Source: Ochrovirga pacifica
GTDB lineage: Bacteria > Bacteroidota > Bacteroidia > Flavobacteriales > Flavobacteriaceae
DNA: 64,000 bases
NCBI RefSeq assembly: GCF_000220525.1
Contig: NZ_AFPK01000029.1
Span: forward strand, 182,785 to 246,784
Reading direction: 5' to 3'
Shown here piece by piece: positions 18,928 through 26,928 of this stretch. Below the pieces are notes generated by a model. It had not been told where the DNA came from. It did not search any database and was given only the letters and a program-made list of their open reading frames with translations. The translations under genes were made by a program, and so were the position numbers. Position 1 is the first letter of the stretch. The number at the start of each line of letters is the position of its first letter.

Positions 18928-20592
18928 ATGAATATCAGAAACTGGATTATTCTAACTATCAACTCTTTACTATTTATTGTTGTCATTTCCCTTTCTATCT
19001 TGTTTTATCGTCAATTTGCCAAAACGTTAGATCAAAAAGTATTGTCACAATTAAGTTCTATAGAACGTTTAAAAAGGGTACAAATAGAAAAGTATTTAGA
19101 AAACCAGTGGAATGATTTTTTACAGAGCACATCCAAAACTAAAATTCATATTCCCTCTGATAAAATAGAGCAGTTACCTTTTAGAGTAAAAGAATCTGGA
19201 ATGTATGACTTTACTCCCATTTCTAAAAACGGTAAAATGTTGATAGGAATGGTGCTTGTAGAAAATGATAGCATTGTTAAACTAGACACTTTGCCAGGCA
19301 ACTACATACAACAAGTATTACTTGAAAGAACTGGAATGGGAAATAGTGGAGAAACCTATTTGGTAGGCAAAGATTATAAATTACGTTCAGCTTCACGCTT
19401 TTTTCCTGACATGCACCCTTACGCTATTGTGGCCAAAAGCCAAAGTGTACAGCGTGCTTTTAGAGGTGTATTTAAAAAAGGTATTTACAAAGATTATAGA
19501 AATATTGAGGTATATAGTGCTTATCACAACATTGAATTCTCTAACATTAACTGGATTATTTTATCAGAAATGGACGTAGAAGAAGTAATGCTACCTTTGA
19601 ATGAAATGAAGTCTAATTTGTTAATTATTGCAGGAAGTATTTTTATTATAGCACTAGTACTTGGTTTGTATCTAACACAATTTATTACCAAACCTCTAAA
19701 AAAAATGTCTTCACAAATTTTAGACATGACCAAAGGGAACTATAATATCGAAATTCAGACATCATCGTATTTTAAAGAAATCAATCATACCTTAGATACT
19801 CTAAACACCTTAAAAGATTCTTTGGTTAGAGCCATTGATTTTTCTAAAGAGATTGGAGAAATGAAATTAGATACCACTTACAAACCCAACTCATCATCTG
19901 ATGTTTTAGGAATTTCTTTGGTAAAAATGAAAGATCAATTAAATGAGTACCAAACCAAGCTAAGACAAATTAACATCAATAAAAAAAGAATTTTAATTGA
20001 AGGGCAAGAAAGTGAACGTAAAAGATTGGCTCAAGAATTGCACGACGGAATTGGTCCTTTGTTAACCAGTCTTCGTTTTTTTGTAGAAAACATGCAAATA
20101 GAGCCCACTAAAAAAGGTGAAATGAAAGAAATTATAGATCACACCATCTCAGAAGTTAGAAGTATGACCTATGCCTTAATGCCTCCTTCTTTAATTGATT
20201 TTGGGGTTGGAGAAACCTTAAAAACTTTTGTAAAGCTTATCCGAAACACAACCCAAATAGATATTGAGTTTGACAATTCCATAAAAGAAGAACATTCTAA
20301 AATCACTACCAATATTGGTATTTCTATTTTTAGAATTTGTCAAGAACTCATCAACAATACCGTTAAACATGCACAAGCCGAAAAAATTAGAATTTCTATC
20401 ACAGAATTTGACGAGTACCTTTCTATTTTTTATTTTGATGACGGAAAAGGCTACAACCCAGAAACTGTACAACTAGGATCTGGACTAACCAATATAAAAG
20501 AACGTGTAGAAATTTTTGATGGATTGATTTATTTTGATTCAGAAGCTCAAAACTCTACAGTAGAAATAGAAATCCCCTTATTACATGAATAA
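18928..20592 (+). CDS. Membrane sensor histidine kinase, NarL-type (HisKA_3), with Cache-like sensor
   Basis: The 554-residue protein has a membrane segment at about 8-28 and a periplasmic sensor of about 200 residues containing GMGNSGETYLVGKDYKLRS, which is typical of double-Cache domains. A second membrane segment lies at about 229-250, followed by a HAMP segment. The HisKA_3 H-box is ERKRLAQELHDGIGPLL (His372). The ATPase domain carries CQELINNTVKHA, DDGKGYNP and GSGLTNIKERVE. It should phosphorylate the LuxR-type regulator encoded next, whose start overlaps its stop by 8 bp. The ligand is unknown, probably a small molecule in the periplasm. Confidence 0.92.
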   Translation: MNIRNWIILTINSLLFIVVISLSILFYRQFAKTLDQKVLSQLSSIERLKRVQIEKYLENQWNDFLQSTSKTKIHIPSDKIEQLPFRVKESGMYDFTPISKNGKMLIGMVLVENDSIVKLDTLPGNYIQQVLLERTGMGNSGETYLVGKDYKLRSASRFFPDMHPYAIVAKSQSVQRAFRGVFKKGIYKDYRNIEVYSAYHNIEFSNINWIILSEMDVEEVMLPLNEMKSNLLIIAGSIFIIALVLGLYLTQFITKPLKKMSSQILDMTKGNYNIEIQTSSYFKEINHTLDTLNTLKDSLVRAIDFSKEIGEMKLDTTYKPNSSSDVLGISLVKMKDQLNEYQTKLRQININKKRILIEGQESERKRLAQELHDGIGPLLTSLRFFVENMQIEPTKKGEMKEIIDHTISEVRSMTYALMPPSLIDFGVGETLKTFVKLIRNTTQIDIEFDNSIKEEHSKITTNIGISIFRICQELINNTVKHAQAEKIRISITEFDEYLSIFYFDDGKGYNPETVQLGSGLTNIKERVEIFDGLIYFDSEAQNSTVEIEIPLLHE

Positions 20593-21220
20593 AATAAATA
20601 TTATTGTAGCAGACGATCATCAGTTATTTAGAGACGGACTTACCGCATTGCTAAATAAATACAAGCATCTAAATGTTTTAAAAAACGTTGAAGATGGAAT
20701 TGCTTTGTTTCAAGAATTAAAAAATATCAAACCACAACCAGACATTATTCTACTGGATCTTTCTATGCCTAATATGAATGGTTTTGAAGCTCTAAAAAAA
20801 CTAAAAAAAGAATATCGAGACATTAAAACCATTGCTATTTCTATGCACAATGACGGAAATTACATTGCCAGATGTGCACAATATGGTGCTAAAGGATATT
20901 TATTAAAGAATACCGACGAAGAAGAAGTAATACAAGCAATTAAGCAAGTTTACGACGGTCACAAATACTACAATCACGAACTGTCTCAAAAAATGATTGA
21001 CAGCATGGCAAGAGTAGACAATGCCAAAAAACTTACTAAAAAGGAAACTCAGATTTTAGAAATGATTTCTAAAGGGATGACCACCAAAGAAATTGCAACA
21101 AAACTATACATTAGTACCCGAACCGTAGAAACTCACCGATCTAACATGCTAAAAAAGCTCGAAGTTAAAAACACTGTAGAACTTTTAAACACAGCAACTT
21201 CGCTAAACATTATTGAATAA
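20585..21220 (+). CDS. NarL/LuxR-family response regulator
   Basis: A 211-residue regulator. The receiver domain has the acidic pair ADDHQLFRDGL near the start, the phospho-acceptor Asp in ILLDLSMPNMNG, and the conserved Lys in GYLLKNT. The C-terminal LuxR helix-turn-helix reads LTKKETQILEMISKGMTTKE, followed by STRTVETHRSNMLKKL. It overlaps the partner kinase by 8 bp and is translationally coupled. The small NYKPW-repeat protein gene 103 bp downstream is a candidate target. Confidence 0.95.
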   Translation: MNKINIIVADDHQLFRDGLTALLNKYKHLNVLKNVEDGIALFQELKNIKPQPDIILLDLSMPNMNGFEALKKLKKEYRDIKTIAISMHNDGNYIARCAQYGAKGYLLKNTDEEEVIQAIKQVYDGHKYYNHELSQKMIDSMARVDNAKKLTKKETQILEMISKGMTTKEIATKLYISTRTVETHRSNMLKKLEVKNTVELLNTATSLNIIE

Positions 21221-21323
21221 CATCCGTATAAACACGTAGTAAAAAATACCATTTTTCTCATATTTACAAAGCTTTATTTAGGCCGTATCTTTACAAAAGT
21301 AAACCCTTAAATTACAAGCAATT

Positions 21324-21620
21324 ATGAAGAATTTGATATGGATATTAGCCATTGCCTTTGTAGGAACGGCAACAGCACAAAAGAAAAGTGAATTACAAGG
21401 GCCTGCAGCCAAAAATTACAAACCATGGCAGCACAATGTAGAAGCTACTGTATCTGTACAGTCTGTAAACAAATCTACATTAAAAAGTAAAGATGCAAAA
21501 AACTACAAGCCCTGGAAAAAAGAGGCAAAAGCGACAGAAAAATTAATTTTAGCTTCTAATTATAATAGAAATAAATTACAAGGACCTGAAGCTAAAAATT
21601 ACAAGCCTTGGTTAGATTAA
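21324..21620 (+). CDS. Small exported protein with three NYKPW repeats
   Basis: A 98-residue protein with a clear signal peptide (MKNLIWILAIAFVGTATAQ). The mature part consists almost entirely of three repeats ending in AKNYKPW: residues about 20-35 (LQGPAAKNYKPW), 50-64 (LKSKDAKNYKPW) and 81-96 (LQGPEAKNYKPW). They are joined by Lys-rich or Ala-rich linkers. I do not recognise a named family. The mature protein is small, basic and periplasmic or secreted. It is not in the same operon overlap as the kinase and regulator but follows them by about 100 bp on the same strand, with a weak TATCTTTA box at 21286 and a good terminator after it. Confidence 0.75.
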   Translation: MKNLIWILAIAFVGTATAQKKSELQGPAAKNYKPWQHNVEATVSVQSVNKSTLKSKDAKNYKPWKKEAKATEKLILASNYNRNKLQGPEAKNYKPWLD

Positions 21621-21637
21621 TGCAAATTAGCTCAACA

Positions 21638-21670
21638 AAAAACTCTTTGATTTTACATCAAAGAGTTTTT
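21638..21670 (+). terminator. Terminator after the NYKPW-repeat protein
   Basis: A 14-bp stem AAAAACTCTTTGAT/ATCAAAGAGTTTTT (21638-21651 with 21657-21670) has a 5-base loop and ends in T residues. It could also serve the convergent rhodanese gene. Confidence 0.85.
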
Positions 21671-21694
21671 TACTTTTTTAGGCTTTTACAACTT

Positions 21695-21982
21695 CTATAG
21701 GTACTGATCTACGTTTTCCCAAGGCCCTCCGTTAATAATATCTACCCCATGTCCTTTTAAAAAATCTGTAGCTTGCTGACTTCTAGCCCCGCTTCTGCAA
21801 ACAGCAATAACAGGCTTTTCATACCCTTTTACCACATCTACCTTGGCAGGCAAAGTTTGCAAAACAATATGTTCAGAACCAGCAACATGCCCTGCATCGT
21901 ACTCTTCTGGGGTTCTTACATCCAATACAACTGCTCCGTTTTTTAAATATTCTTGAATTTTCTCATTATCAAATTGACTCAT
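21695..21982 (-). CDS. Single-domain rhodanese-like protein
   Basis: A 95-residue cytoplasmic rhodanese domain. VLDVRTPEEYDAGHVAGS is the CH2A-type motif, and the active-site loop VCRSGARSQQA holds the catalytic Cys and Arg that bind sulfane sulfur. It could be a thiosulfate or persulfide sulfurtransferase. It is a stand-alone gene and is convergent with the NYKPW-repeat gene. It does not carry the GTAAC-N4-GTTAC palindrome found at the other sulfur genes of this window; a TAAATTTG box at 22007-22014 on the minus strand may be its promoter. Confidence 0.93.
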   Translation of the reverse strand: MSQFDNEKIQEYLKNGAVVLDVRTPEEYDAGHVAGSEHIVLQTLPAKVDVVKGYEKPVIAVCRSGARSQQATDFLKGHGVDIINGGPWENVDQYL

Positions 21983-22006
21983 ATCTTATACTTTTTTTCT
22001 TAATTA

Positions 22007-22014
22007 CAAATTTA
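22007..22014 (-). promoter_or_regulatory. -7 box of the rhodanese gene
   Basis: The minus strand reads TAAATTTG, a full TAnnTTTG match, 24 bp before the rhodanese ATG. Confidence 0.45.
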
Positions 22015-22076
22015 ACAAATGTTTTAGTATAAAAAACTTTACAAAACTTACAATACCATCTTTATTTAGGTTTGAT

Positions 22077-22084
22077 TACCTTTG
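22077..22084 (+). promoter_or_regulatory. -7 box of era
   Basis: TACCTTTG matches TAnnTTTG and lies 17 bp before the ATG at 22102. It helps decide the start: an in-frame TTG at 22072 would fall upstream of the transcript. Confidence 0.55.
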
Positions 22085-22101
22085 CAAATCAATTACAGCA
22101 T

Positions 22102-22983
22102 ATGAAACACAAAGCAGGTTTTGTTAATATTATTGGAAATCCGAATGTAGGAAAATCTACATTGATGAATGCCTTTGTAGGTGAAAAGCTTTCTATTATA
22201 ACTAGCAAAGCACAAACCACCAGACATCGTATTTTAGGGATTGTAAACGATGAACACCATCAAATACTTTTTTCTGATACACCAGGAATCATAAAACCCG
22301 CATACGAAATGCAGGCCTCTATGATGGATTTTGTTAAATCCGCTTTTGAAGATGCCGATGTTTTAATTTACATGGTAGAAATAGGTGAAAAAGAACTAAA
22401 GGATGAAGCTTTTTTTGAGAAAATTAAAAGTTCTAAGGCTCCTGTTCTATTACTCATCAACAAAATAGACACTTCTAATCAAGAGCAAATTGAGGAAAAA
22501 ATGCAGTATTGGCAGTCTAAAGTTCCCAATGCCAATGTGTACTTAATTTCTGCTTTGGAAAAATTTAACATCCTACCTGTTTTTGATAAAATCAAAGAAC
22601 TTTTACCAGAGTCTCCACCTTTTTATCCTAAAGATCAATTAACAGACAAGCCCGAACGTTTTTTTGTAAACGAAGCCATTAGAGAAAAAATTCTGTTAAA
22701 CTATAAAAAAGAAATCCCTTATGCGGTAGAAATTCTTACTGAAGAGTTTTTTGAGGAAGATGAAATTATAAGAATTCGTGCTATAATTATGGTCGAAAGA
22801 GAAACTCAGAAAGGAATTATTATTGGTCATAAAGGAGCTGCTCTTAAAAAAGTGGGAATGGATGCCAGAAAAGATTTAGAAGCTTTTTTTGGTAAAAAAA
22901 TATTTTTAGACCTGTATGTTAAAGTCAATAAAAACTGGAGATCTAACGACCGACAGTTAAAGCGTTTTGGTTACAAAGAATAA
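22102..22983 (+). CDS. era: GTPase Era
   Basis: A 293-residue ribosome-assembly GTPase. G1 GNPNVGKS lies at 12-19, the switch region with Thr follows (TSKAQTTRHR), G3 DTPG is at 59-62 and G4 NKID at 120-123. The C-terminal KH domain carries the GHKGAALKK RNA-binding loop and ends KRFGYK. It binds 16S rRNA and is essential in most bacteria. The ATG at 22102 is preferred over the upstream TTG because it gives the family N-terminus and lies after the -7 box. A strong hairpin follows, shared with the convergent YeeE/YedE pair. Confidence 0.97.
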   Translation: MKHKAGFVNIIGNPNVGKSTLMNAFVGEKLSIITSKAQTTRHRILGIVNDEHHQILFSDTPGIIKPAYEMQASMMDFVKSAFEDADVLIYMVEIGEKELKDEAFFEKIKSSKAPVLLLINKIDTSNQEQIEEKMQYWQSKVPNANVYLISALEKFNILPVFDKIKELLPESPPFYPKDQLTDKPERFFVNEAIREKILLNYKKEIPYAVEILTEEFFEEDEIIRIRAIIMVERETQKGIIIGHKGAALKKVGMDARKDLEAFFGKKIFLDLYVKVNKNWRSNDRQLKRFGYKE

Positions 22984-23019
22984 AAAAAGATGATGGCTAT
23001 TTTTCCATCATCTTTTTTT
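22982..23019. terminator. Bidirectional terminator between era and the YeeE/YedE genes
   Basis: A 15-bp stem AAAAAAAGATGATGG/CCATCATCTTTTTTT (22982-22996 with 23005-23019) with an 8-base loop lies between two convergent genes. Confidence 0.9.
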
Positions 23020-23020
23020 T

Positions 23021-23434
23021 TTAATGTGGTAATTTATCTTTAATTACTCCGTAACAGTAAGTTCCTAAAACAGCAAAGGCAATAACGATTAATAGACTAA
23101 AAAAACCAGAACCTACCAACGTAAACATGGGACCAGGACAAGCTCCTGCCAAAGCCCAGCCCAACCCAAAAATAACACCTCCAAAGAGGTAACGTTTTAC
23201 ACTCATTTCTTTATCTTCTATACATATAGGAACTCCGTAAAAACTTTTGATATTGAACCTTTTTATGATTCGTATTATCAAAATTCCTAAAACAACAGCA
23301 ACTCCTATAATTCCATACATATGAAAAGATTGAAAGTTAAACATTTCATAAATTCGAAACCAAGAAGCAGCTTCTGATTTATACATGGTAATTCCAAAAA
23401 GGATTCCGATACTTAGATACAAACTATTTTTCAT
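23021..23434 (-). CDS. YeeE/YedE-type half-transporter (DUF6691-like)
   Basis: A 137-residue membrane protein with four predicted helices. The family start KNSLYLSIGILFGI, the GIIGVA segment and the conserved Cys in LGWALAGACPGPM mark it as the smaller partner of a split YeeE/YedE transporter. Full-length YeeE imports thiosulfate through conserved cysteines; the split pair is thought to move thiosulfate or a related sulfur compound. I use the ATG at 23434, 10 bp after the partner's stop; an upstream ATG at 23470 would overlap that gene by 26 bp. It is co-transcribed with the larger half. Confidence 0.88.
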   Translation of the reverse strand: MKNSLYLSIGILFGITMYKSEAASWFRIYEMFNFQSFHMYGIIGVAVVLGILIIRIIKRFNIKSFYGVPICIEDKEMSVKRYLFGGVIFGLGWALAGACPGPMFTLVGSGFFSLLIVIAFAVLGTYCYGVIKDKLPH

Positions 23435-23444
23435 AGGTATAGAC

Positions 23445-23993
23445 TTAAAAAATAAAAGGGTAAAAAACATGAATCATTATCAATCCTCCAATAAAAAAAC
23501 CAATGACTGCTATTAATGATGGTAGTTGCAAATTGCTAAGTCCAGAAATTGCATGACCAGAAGTACATCCTCCTGCATATCTAGCTCCAAACCCCACCAA
23601 AAAACCACCTACGGATAGTAGTAATATATTTTTGGGGCTTACATCTACAAACATCTCTGTTGGCAAGTATGAAGTCTCTGAGCTTGTGATCCCATACACT
23701 TTTAGACTTTCTACAGTTTCCTGACTAATTTCTACTCCGTCTTGAATACTTAGAAAATTAGCCGCTATAAAACCGCCAATTACAGCACCTATAGCCACCA
23801 AAAGATTCCATTTTTGTGCTTTCCAATCAAACTGAAAAAAAGAAGTTTTTTTTCCTGCACCACAAATAGTACACAAAGTCCTTAGATTAGAAGACATTCC
23901 AAAACGATTTCCCATCATTAGCAATAAAAATAAAACTAATGCTATTAAAAAACCCGAAACATACCAAGGCCAGGGCTGCAAAACAAACTCCAT
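23445..23993 (-). CDS. YeeE/YedE family sulfur-compound transporter, larger half
   Basis: A 182-residue membrane protein with about five helices. The conserved cysteine motif GFGARYAGGCTSGHAISG is near residue 140, and a CTICG pair lies near residue 41. It forms a two-gene unit with the smaller half and likely imports a sulfur compound such as thiosulfate. Its promoter has a palindrome TGTAACAATTGTTACA (24047-24062) and a -7 box TATTTTTG (24018-24025), shared in arrangement with the CstB-like and SulP genes 19-21 kb away. This makes it part of a proposed sulfur regulon. Confidence 0.9.
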   Translation of the reverse strand: MEFVLQPWPWYVSGFLIALVLFLLLMMGNRFGMSSNLRTLCTICGAGKKTSFFQFDWKAQKWNLLVAIGAVIGGFIAANFLSIQDGVEISQETVESLKVYGITSSETSYLPTEMFVDVSPKNILLLSVGGFLVGFGARYAGGCTSGHAISGLSNLQLPSLIAVIGFFIGGLIMIHVFYPFIF

Positions 23994-24017
23994 AATTGTT
24001 TACTATAAATATTTAGG

Positions 24018-24025
24018 CAAAAATA
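24018..24025 (-). promoter_or_regulatory. -7 box of the YeeE/YedE pair
   Basis: The minus strand reads TATTTTTG, a full match to TAnnTTTG, 25 bp before the ATG at 23993. Its downstream edge is 36.5 bp from the centre of the GTAAC-N4-GTTAC palindrome. Confidence 0.65.
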
Positions 24026-24046
24026 GTTAAGCTTGCTGAATTGAGC

Positions 24047-24062
24047 TGTAACAATTGTTACA
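24047..24062. promoter_or_regulatory. GTAAC-N4-GTTAC palindrome (Crp/Fnr-type site), copy A
   Basis: The 16-bp sequence TGTAACAATTGTTACA is a perfect palindrome. It is centred 36.5 bp upstream of the end of the -7 box, i.e. near -41 or -42 from the predicted transcription start, as for class II Crp/Fnr activators. It lies between the YeeE/YedE genes and the divergent sterol desaturase and could act on both. Confidence 0.65.
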
Positions 24063-24157
24063 AGTATAAAAAAATCAATGTTTAATTTAGCAAACTGTAA
24101 GTTTTGTTTCTCTGTAAACGACTGCATTACCCCCAAACCTTTTAGAAAATCGTCTTT

Positions 24158-25015
24158 ATGGAATCATTTATTTCTAGTTTTAGCAACAGTATATCTTGGC
24201 TTATTCAAATGATTACTTTTCAGACAGCTTGGTATCAGAATTATTTTTGGGGATTGATTCTTATTTCACTCCTTATATGGGTTTTAGAAATTTTATTTCC
24301 TTGGAGGAAAAATCAAAAAATTATACGAAAAGATTTTTGGTTAGATATGTTTTATATGTTCTTCAATTTCTTTTTGTTTACCGTTTTTATGAGTGGATTT
24401 TATCAACTTTTTAGCACTTTATTACATTTTTTAGGCTTTCGCATAAATTCCCTTGCTATCTTTAATCTGAACGACAAATCTTTAGGAGTTCAGCTGGTTG
24501 TGTTTTTTGTGCTTAGTGATTTTTTTCAATGGTTTACTCACTTACTCTTGCATCGATTTGATTTTTTATGGAGATTTCATCAAGTACATCACAGTGTAAA
24601 AGAAATGGGGTTTGCTGCACATTTACGCTATCATTGGATGGAAAACATACTGTACAAACCCTTAAAAACTTTGGCCGTTATGCTAATTGGCGGATTTGAA
24701 CCTGAACAAGCTTATTGGGTTCATTTTTTAGCTATTACTATGGGGCATTTAAACCATGCCAATATTCGAATTACTTGGGGCCTATTTAAATATATTTTTA
24801 ACAATCCTGTAATGCATCTGTATCATCATGCATACAAGCTACCTAAAGCAAAAAGATTTGGAGTAAATTTTGGAATTAGCTTAAGTCTATGGGATTTTAT
24901 TTTTAACACACATTACCTACCCAAGCCAAACAAAAATCTAAAAATTGGTTACAAGGGAGACGAGCTACTACCCAAAACATTTAGAAAACAATTTTTTGTA
25001 GGCTTTAAAAAGTAA
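24158..25015 (+). CDS. Sterol desaturase/fatty acid hydroxylase family protein
   Basis: A 285-residue membrane enzyme of the non-haem di-iron family. There are about four membrane helices, and the histidine clusters are complete: HLLLH, HQVHHS and HHAYKL. They coordinate the two irons for an O2-dependent hydroxylation or desaturation of a lipid. The substrate is unknown; similar flavobacterial proteins act on fatty acids, carotenoids or sphingolipids. It is divergent from the YeeE/YedE pair, with the palindrome at 24047-24062 in between, and its stop lies one base from the convergent thioredoxin gene. Confidence 0.88.
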   Translation: MESFISSFSNSISWLIQMITFQTAWYQNYFWGLILISLLIWVLEILFPWRKNQKIIRKDFWLDMFYMFFNFFLFTVFMSGFYQLFSTLLHFLGFRINSLAIFNLNDKSLGVQLVVFFVLSDFFQWFTHLLLHRFDFLWRFHQVHHSVKEMGFAAHLRYHWMENILYKPLKTLAVMLIGGFEPEQAYWVHFLAITMGHLNHANIRITWGLFKYIFNNPVMHLYHHAYKLPKAKRFGVNFGISLSLWDFIFNTHYLPKPNKNLKIGYKGDELLPKTFRKQFFVGFKK

Positions 25016-25016
25016 A

Positions 25017-25463
25017 TTATTTTAACAATTCTTCTACATATTTAAAATACCTGCTTGTGTCTCTTAAGTAAGAGTATCCTGCTATTTTCTCTTCTACTTT
25101 TCCTTTGTAATTCATAAAAACAACCATCGGAAATGATTTAGATGGATTGTATTCTTTTAGCAATTCTTTATTAATTTGCATTTGTTTTTCAGAAATAATA
25201 TCTACTCGTCTTGGTACATCTACTAAAACCAAATTTAGTTGACTTGATTTTTCTAAAAACTCTGTAGAGTGAAAAAAGTCTGCATCTAATTTTTTACAAG
25301 GAGCACACCAGTCACTACCACTAAAATACATTATAATGGGTTTTTTATTCTTTTTTGATTTTTTTAATGTTTTTTCAAAATCTTGAGACCATTTTAACTC
25401 TGTTTCTTGAGAAAAAACAGAAAGTCCCACCAATAAACAACAAAAAAATACAACCTGTTTCAT
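25017..25463 (-). CDS. Exported thioredoxin-family protein
   Basis: A 148-residue protein with a signal peptide (MKQVVFFCCLLVGLSVFSQ) and one thioredoxin-fold domain. The active site is SDWCAPCKKLD with the WCxxCK pair intact, and the cis-Pro loop is in KSFPMVVFM. It should act in periplasmic thiol reduction or redox homeostasis (DsbD gamma/TlpA-like group). No partner DsbD is in the window. It is convergent with the sterol desaturase gene, one base between the stops, and lies after the OmpA-type gene, from which it is separated by a terminator. Confidence 0.9.
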   Translation of the reverse strand: MKQVVFFCCLLVGLSVFSQETELKWSQDFEKTLKKSKKNKKPIIMYFSGSDWCAPCKKLDADFFHSTEFLEKSSQLNLVLVDVPRRVDIISEKQMQINKELLKEYNPSKSFPMVVFMNYKGKVEEKIAGYSYLRDTSRYFKYVEELLK

Positions 25464-25485
25464 AATACTACTAAAGATTAACTAT

Positions 25486-25520
25486 AAAAAACTCTTTTCT
25501 AAAGGTTTAGAAAAGAGTTT
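25486..25520 (-). terminator. Terminator of the OmpA-type gene
   Basis: A 15-bp inverted repeat AAACTCTTTTCTAAA/TTTAGAAAAGAGTTT (25489-25503 with 25506-25520) is followed, on the minus strand, by T residues at 25486-25490. Confidence 0.75.
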
Positions 25521-25564
25521 CAAAAATAATGCCTTCTTGTTAGATTTTCTAATAATTAAATAAA

Positions 25565-26665
25565 TTATTGAATCAATCTAAACTCTGTTCTTCTATTTAC
25601 TGCATGCTCTCTTTCGGTACAAGAAACACCATCAGAACAACGGTTTTTTAACTTATTTTCTCCGTAACCATTAGCCACCAATAAGCTTTCGTTAATCCCT
25701 TTTGTTTTTAAATAATTTACAACTGCCAAAGCTCTTCTTTCAGACAAATCTTGGTTAGATGTTTTAGAACCTCTAGAGTCTGTATGTGATGCTATTTCTA
25801 ATTTCACCCCAGGATTGTTTTCCAAAACAGTCATCAACCTTTCGTCAATTAATTTTTTTGCTTCGTCAGTTAAGGTAGCACTTCCTAGGTTCCAGTTAAT
25901 TGGTAAAGCTTGATATTCTATCAAAGAACACTCAACCTCTTTCCAGGTAGTTAAACCTCCTTTTTTTACCAAAACTTCTTTGGTTATTGTTTCAAACACA
26001 GCAGGAACTATTTCTTCTGTAGTATACGCATCTTTTACCAAAACAGTTTTGGTTATGGTTTTGTATTCTGCAGGTATTATAATTTCCTCCATACGTGCAG
26101 GCTCTTTAATTACTTGTTTTGTGTAAGTTGCTTTTTTTTCTGCTACAAGATTAGGAGTTGCAAAAGCATCTTGCTTTAATTCTACCGTAGGAACCGATGT
26201 GTATTGAGCAGGATACCCTTTATAACACCAATATTTACAATCGTCTGGATTGCTAGACTCACAATCTGGTTTTTCTGGACTTAGTTCCCATCTTGCATAA
26301 GCAGGTTTTACTTCTACCACTACTGTAGAGTCTTTAAAACTAGCAGGAGTTAAAGTTAACATGTTAGAAGCATCTTTAGAAACATATTCAACAGTTTCAG
26401 TTCCCCATACAGCAGGAACAAATTCGTACCTTTTAGATGCTTCTTTTACCAACACTTCTTCTGTAACAGTTTTGTACTCTGCTGGTATTTCTTTTAAAAC
26501 TTTGTACGCAGCCTTTACCTCTACTTGTTCTTCTTTATTTTCGTATACATCGGGGGTAGTACACCTTACATAACACTTTCCTGGTTCAGGATTTAGTGGT
26601 AAGTCTTGGGCAAAAGTTGTTACTGATACCGCTAAAAACACAATAGCATAAATATTTTTTTTCAT
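25565..26665 (-). CDS. OmpA-family outer-membrane protein with a repeat-rich N-terminal part
   Basis: The 366-residue protein has a signal peptide (MKKNIYAIVFLAVSVTTFAQ). The region of about residues 25-250 is not a barrel but is built from degenerate units of about 25 residues such as IPAEYKTVTEEVLVKEA and VPAVFETITKEVLVKKG, with a Cys-rich insert near residues 131-145. The C-terminal OmpA domain contains the diaminopimelate-binding motif SHTDSRGSKTSNQDLSERRA and ENKLKNRCSDGV. It should link the outer membrane or cell surface to peptidoglycan. It stands alone and carries its own terminator. Confidence 0.87.
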   Translation of the reverse strand: MKKNIYAIVFLAVSVTTFAQDLPLNPEPGKCYVRCTTPDVYENKEEQVEVKAAYKVLKEIPAEYKTVTEEVLVKEASKRYEFVPAVWGTETVEYVSKDASNMLTLTPASFKDSTVVVEVKPAYARWELSPEKPDCESSNPDDCKYWCYKGYPAQYTSVPTVELKQDAFATPNLVAEKKATYTKQVIKEPARMEEIIIPAEYKTITKTVLVKDAYTTEEIVPAVFETITKEVLVKKGGLTTWKEVECSLIEYQALPINWNLGSATLTDEAKKLIDERLMTVLENNPGVKLEIASHTDSRGSKTSNQDLSERRALAVVNYLKTKGINESLLVANGYGENKLKNRCSDGVSCTEREHAVNRRTEFRLIQ

Positions 26666-26901
26666 GTTTGATTATAGTTTAGTTACTGCATCTAATTTCA
26701 TTGATTTTTATTAAGCAAAAAAGTAAAAATTGATTTATTTCAATTTTATTAACAAAAAATTCACAAACCCCCATAACCAACGCAAAACACTAACATAAAG
26801 TTAGTTAAAAGTTAAATAGTTCTTTATTAAAGAATAAAAATACTTTTAAAACTGATTTAAATCACCATAAAAACCTCTTTACAAAACATCAATTTCTTTG
26901 A

Positions 26902-26909
26902 TATATTTG
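26902..26909 (+). promoter_or_regulatory. -7 box of the pseudouridine synthase gene
   Basis: TATATTTG, a full TAnnTTTG match, lies 20 bp before the ATG at 26929. The rest of 26666-26901 holds only an 8-bp inverted repeat (AAAATTGA at 26726, TCAATTTT at 26740) and no gene. Confidence 0.55.
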
Positions 26910-26928
26910 CACCTTAAACCAGTCTATA

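Noticed and set aside
25521..25528. Minus-strand TATTTTTG as a promoter of the thioredoxin gene
   Set aside because: The leader would contain the terminator hairpin of the upstream OmpA-type gene, which makes use as a promoter doubtful.
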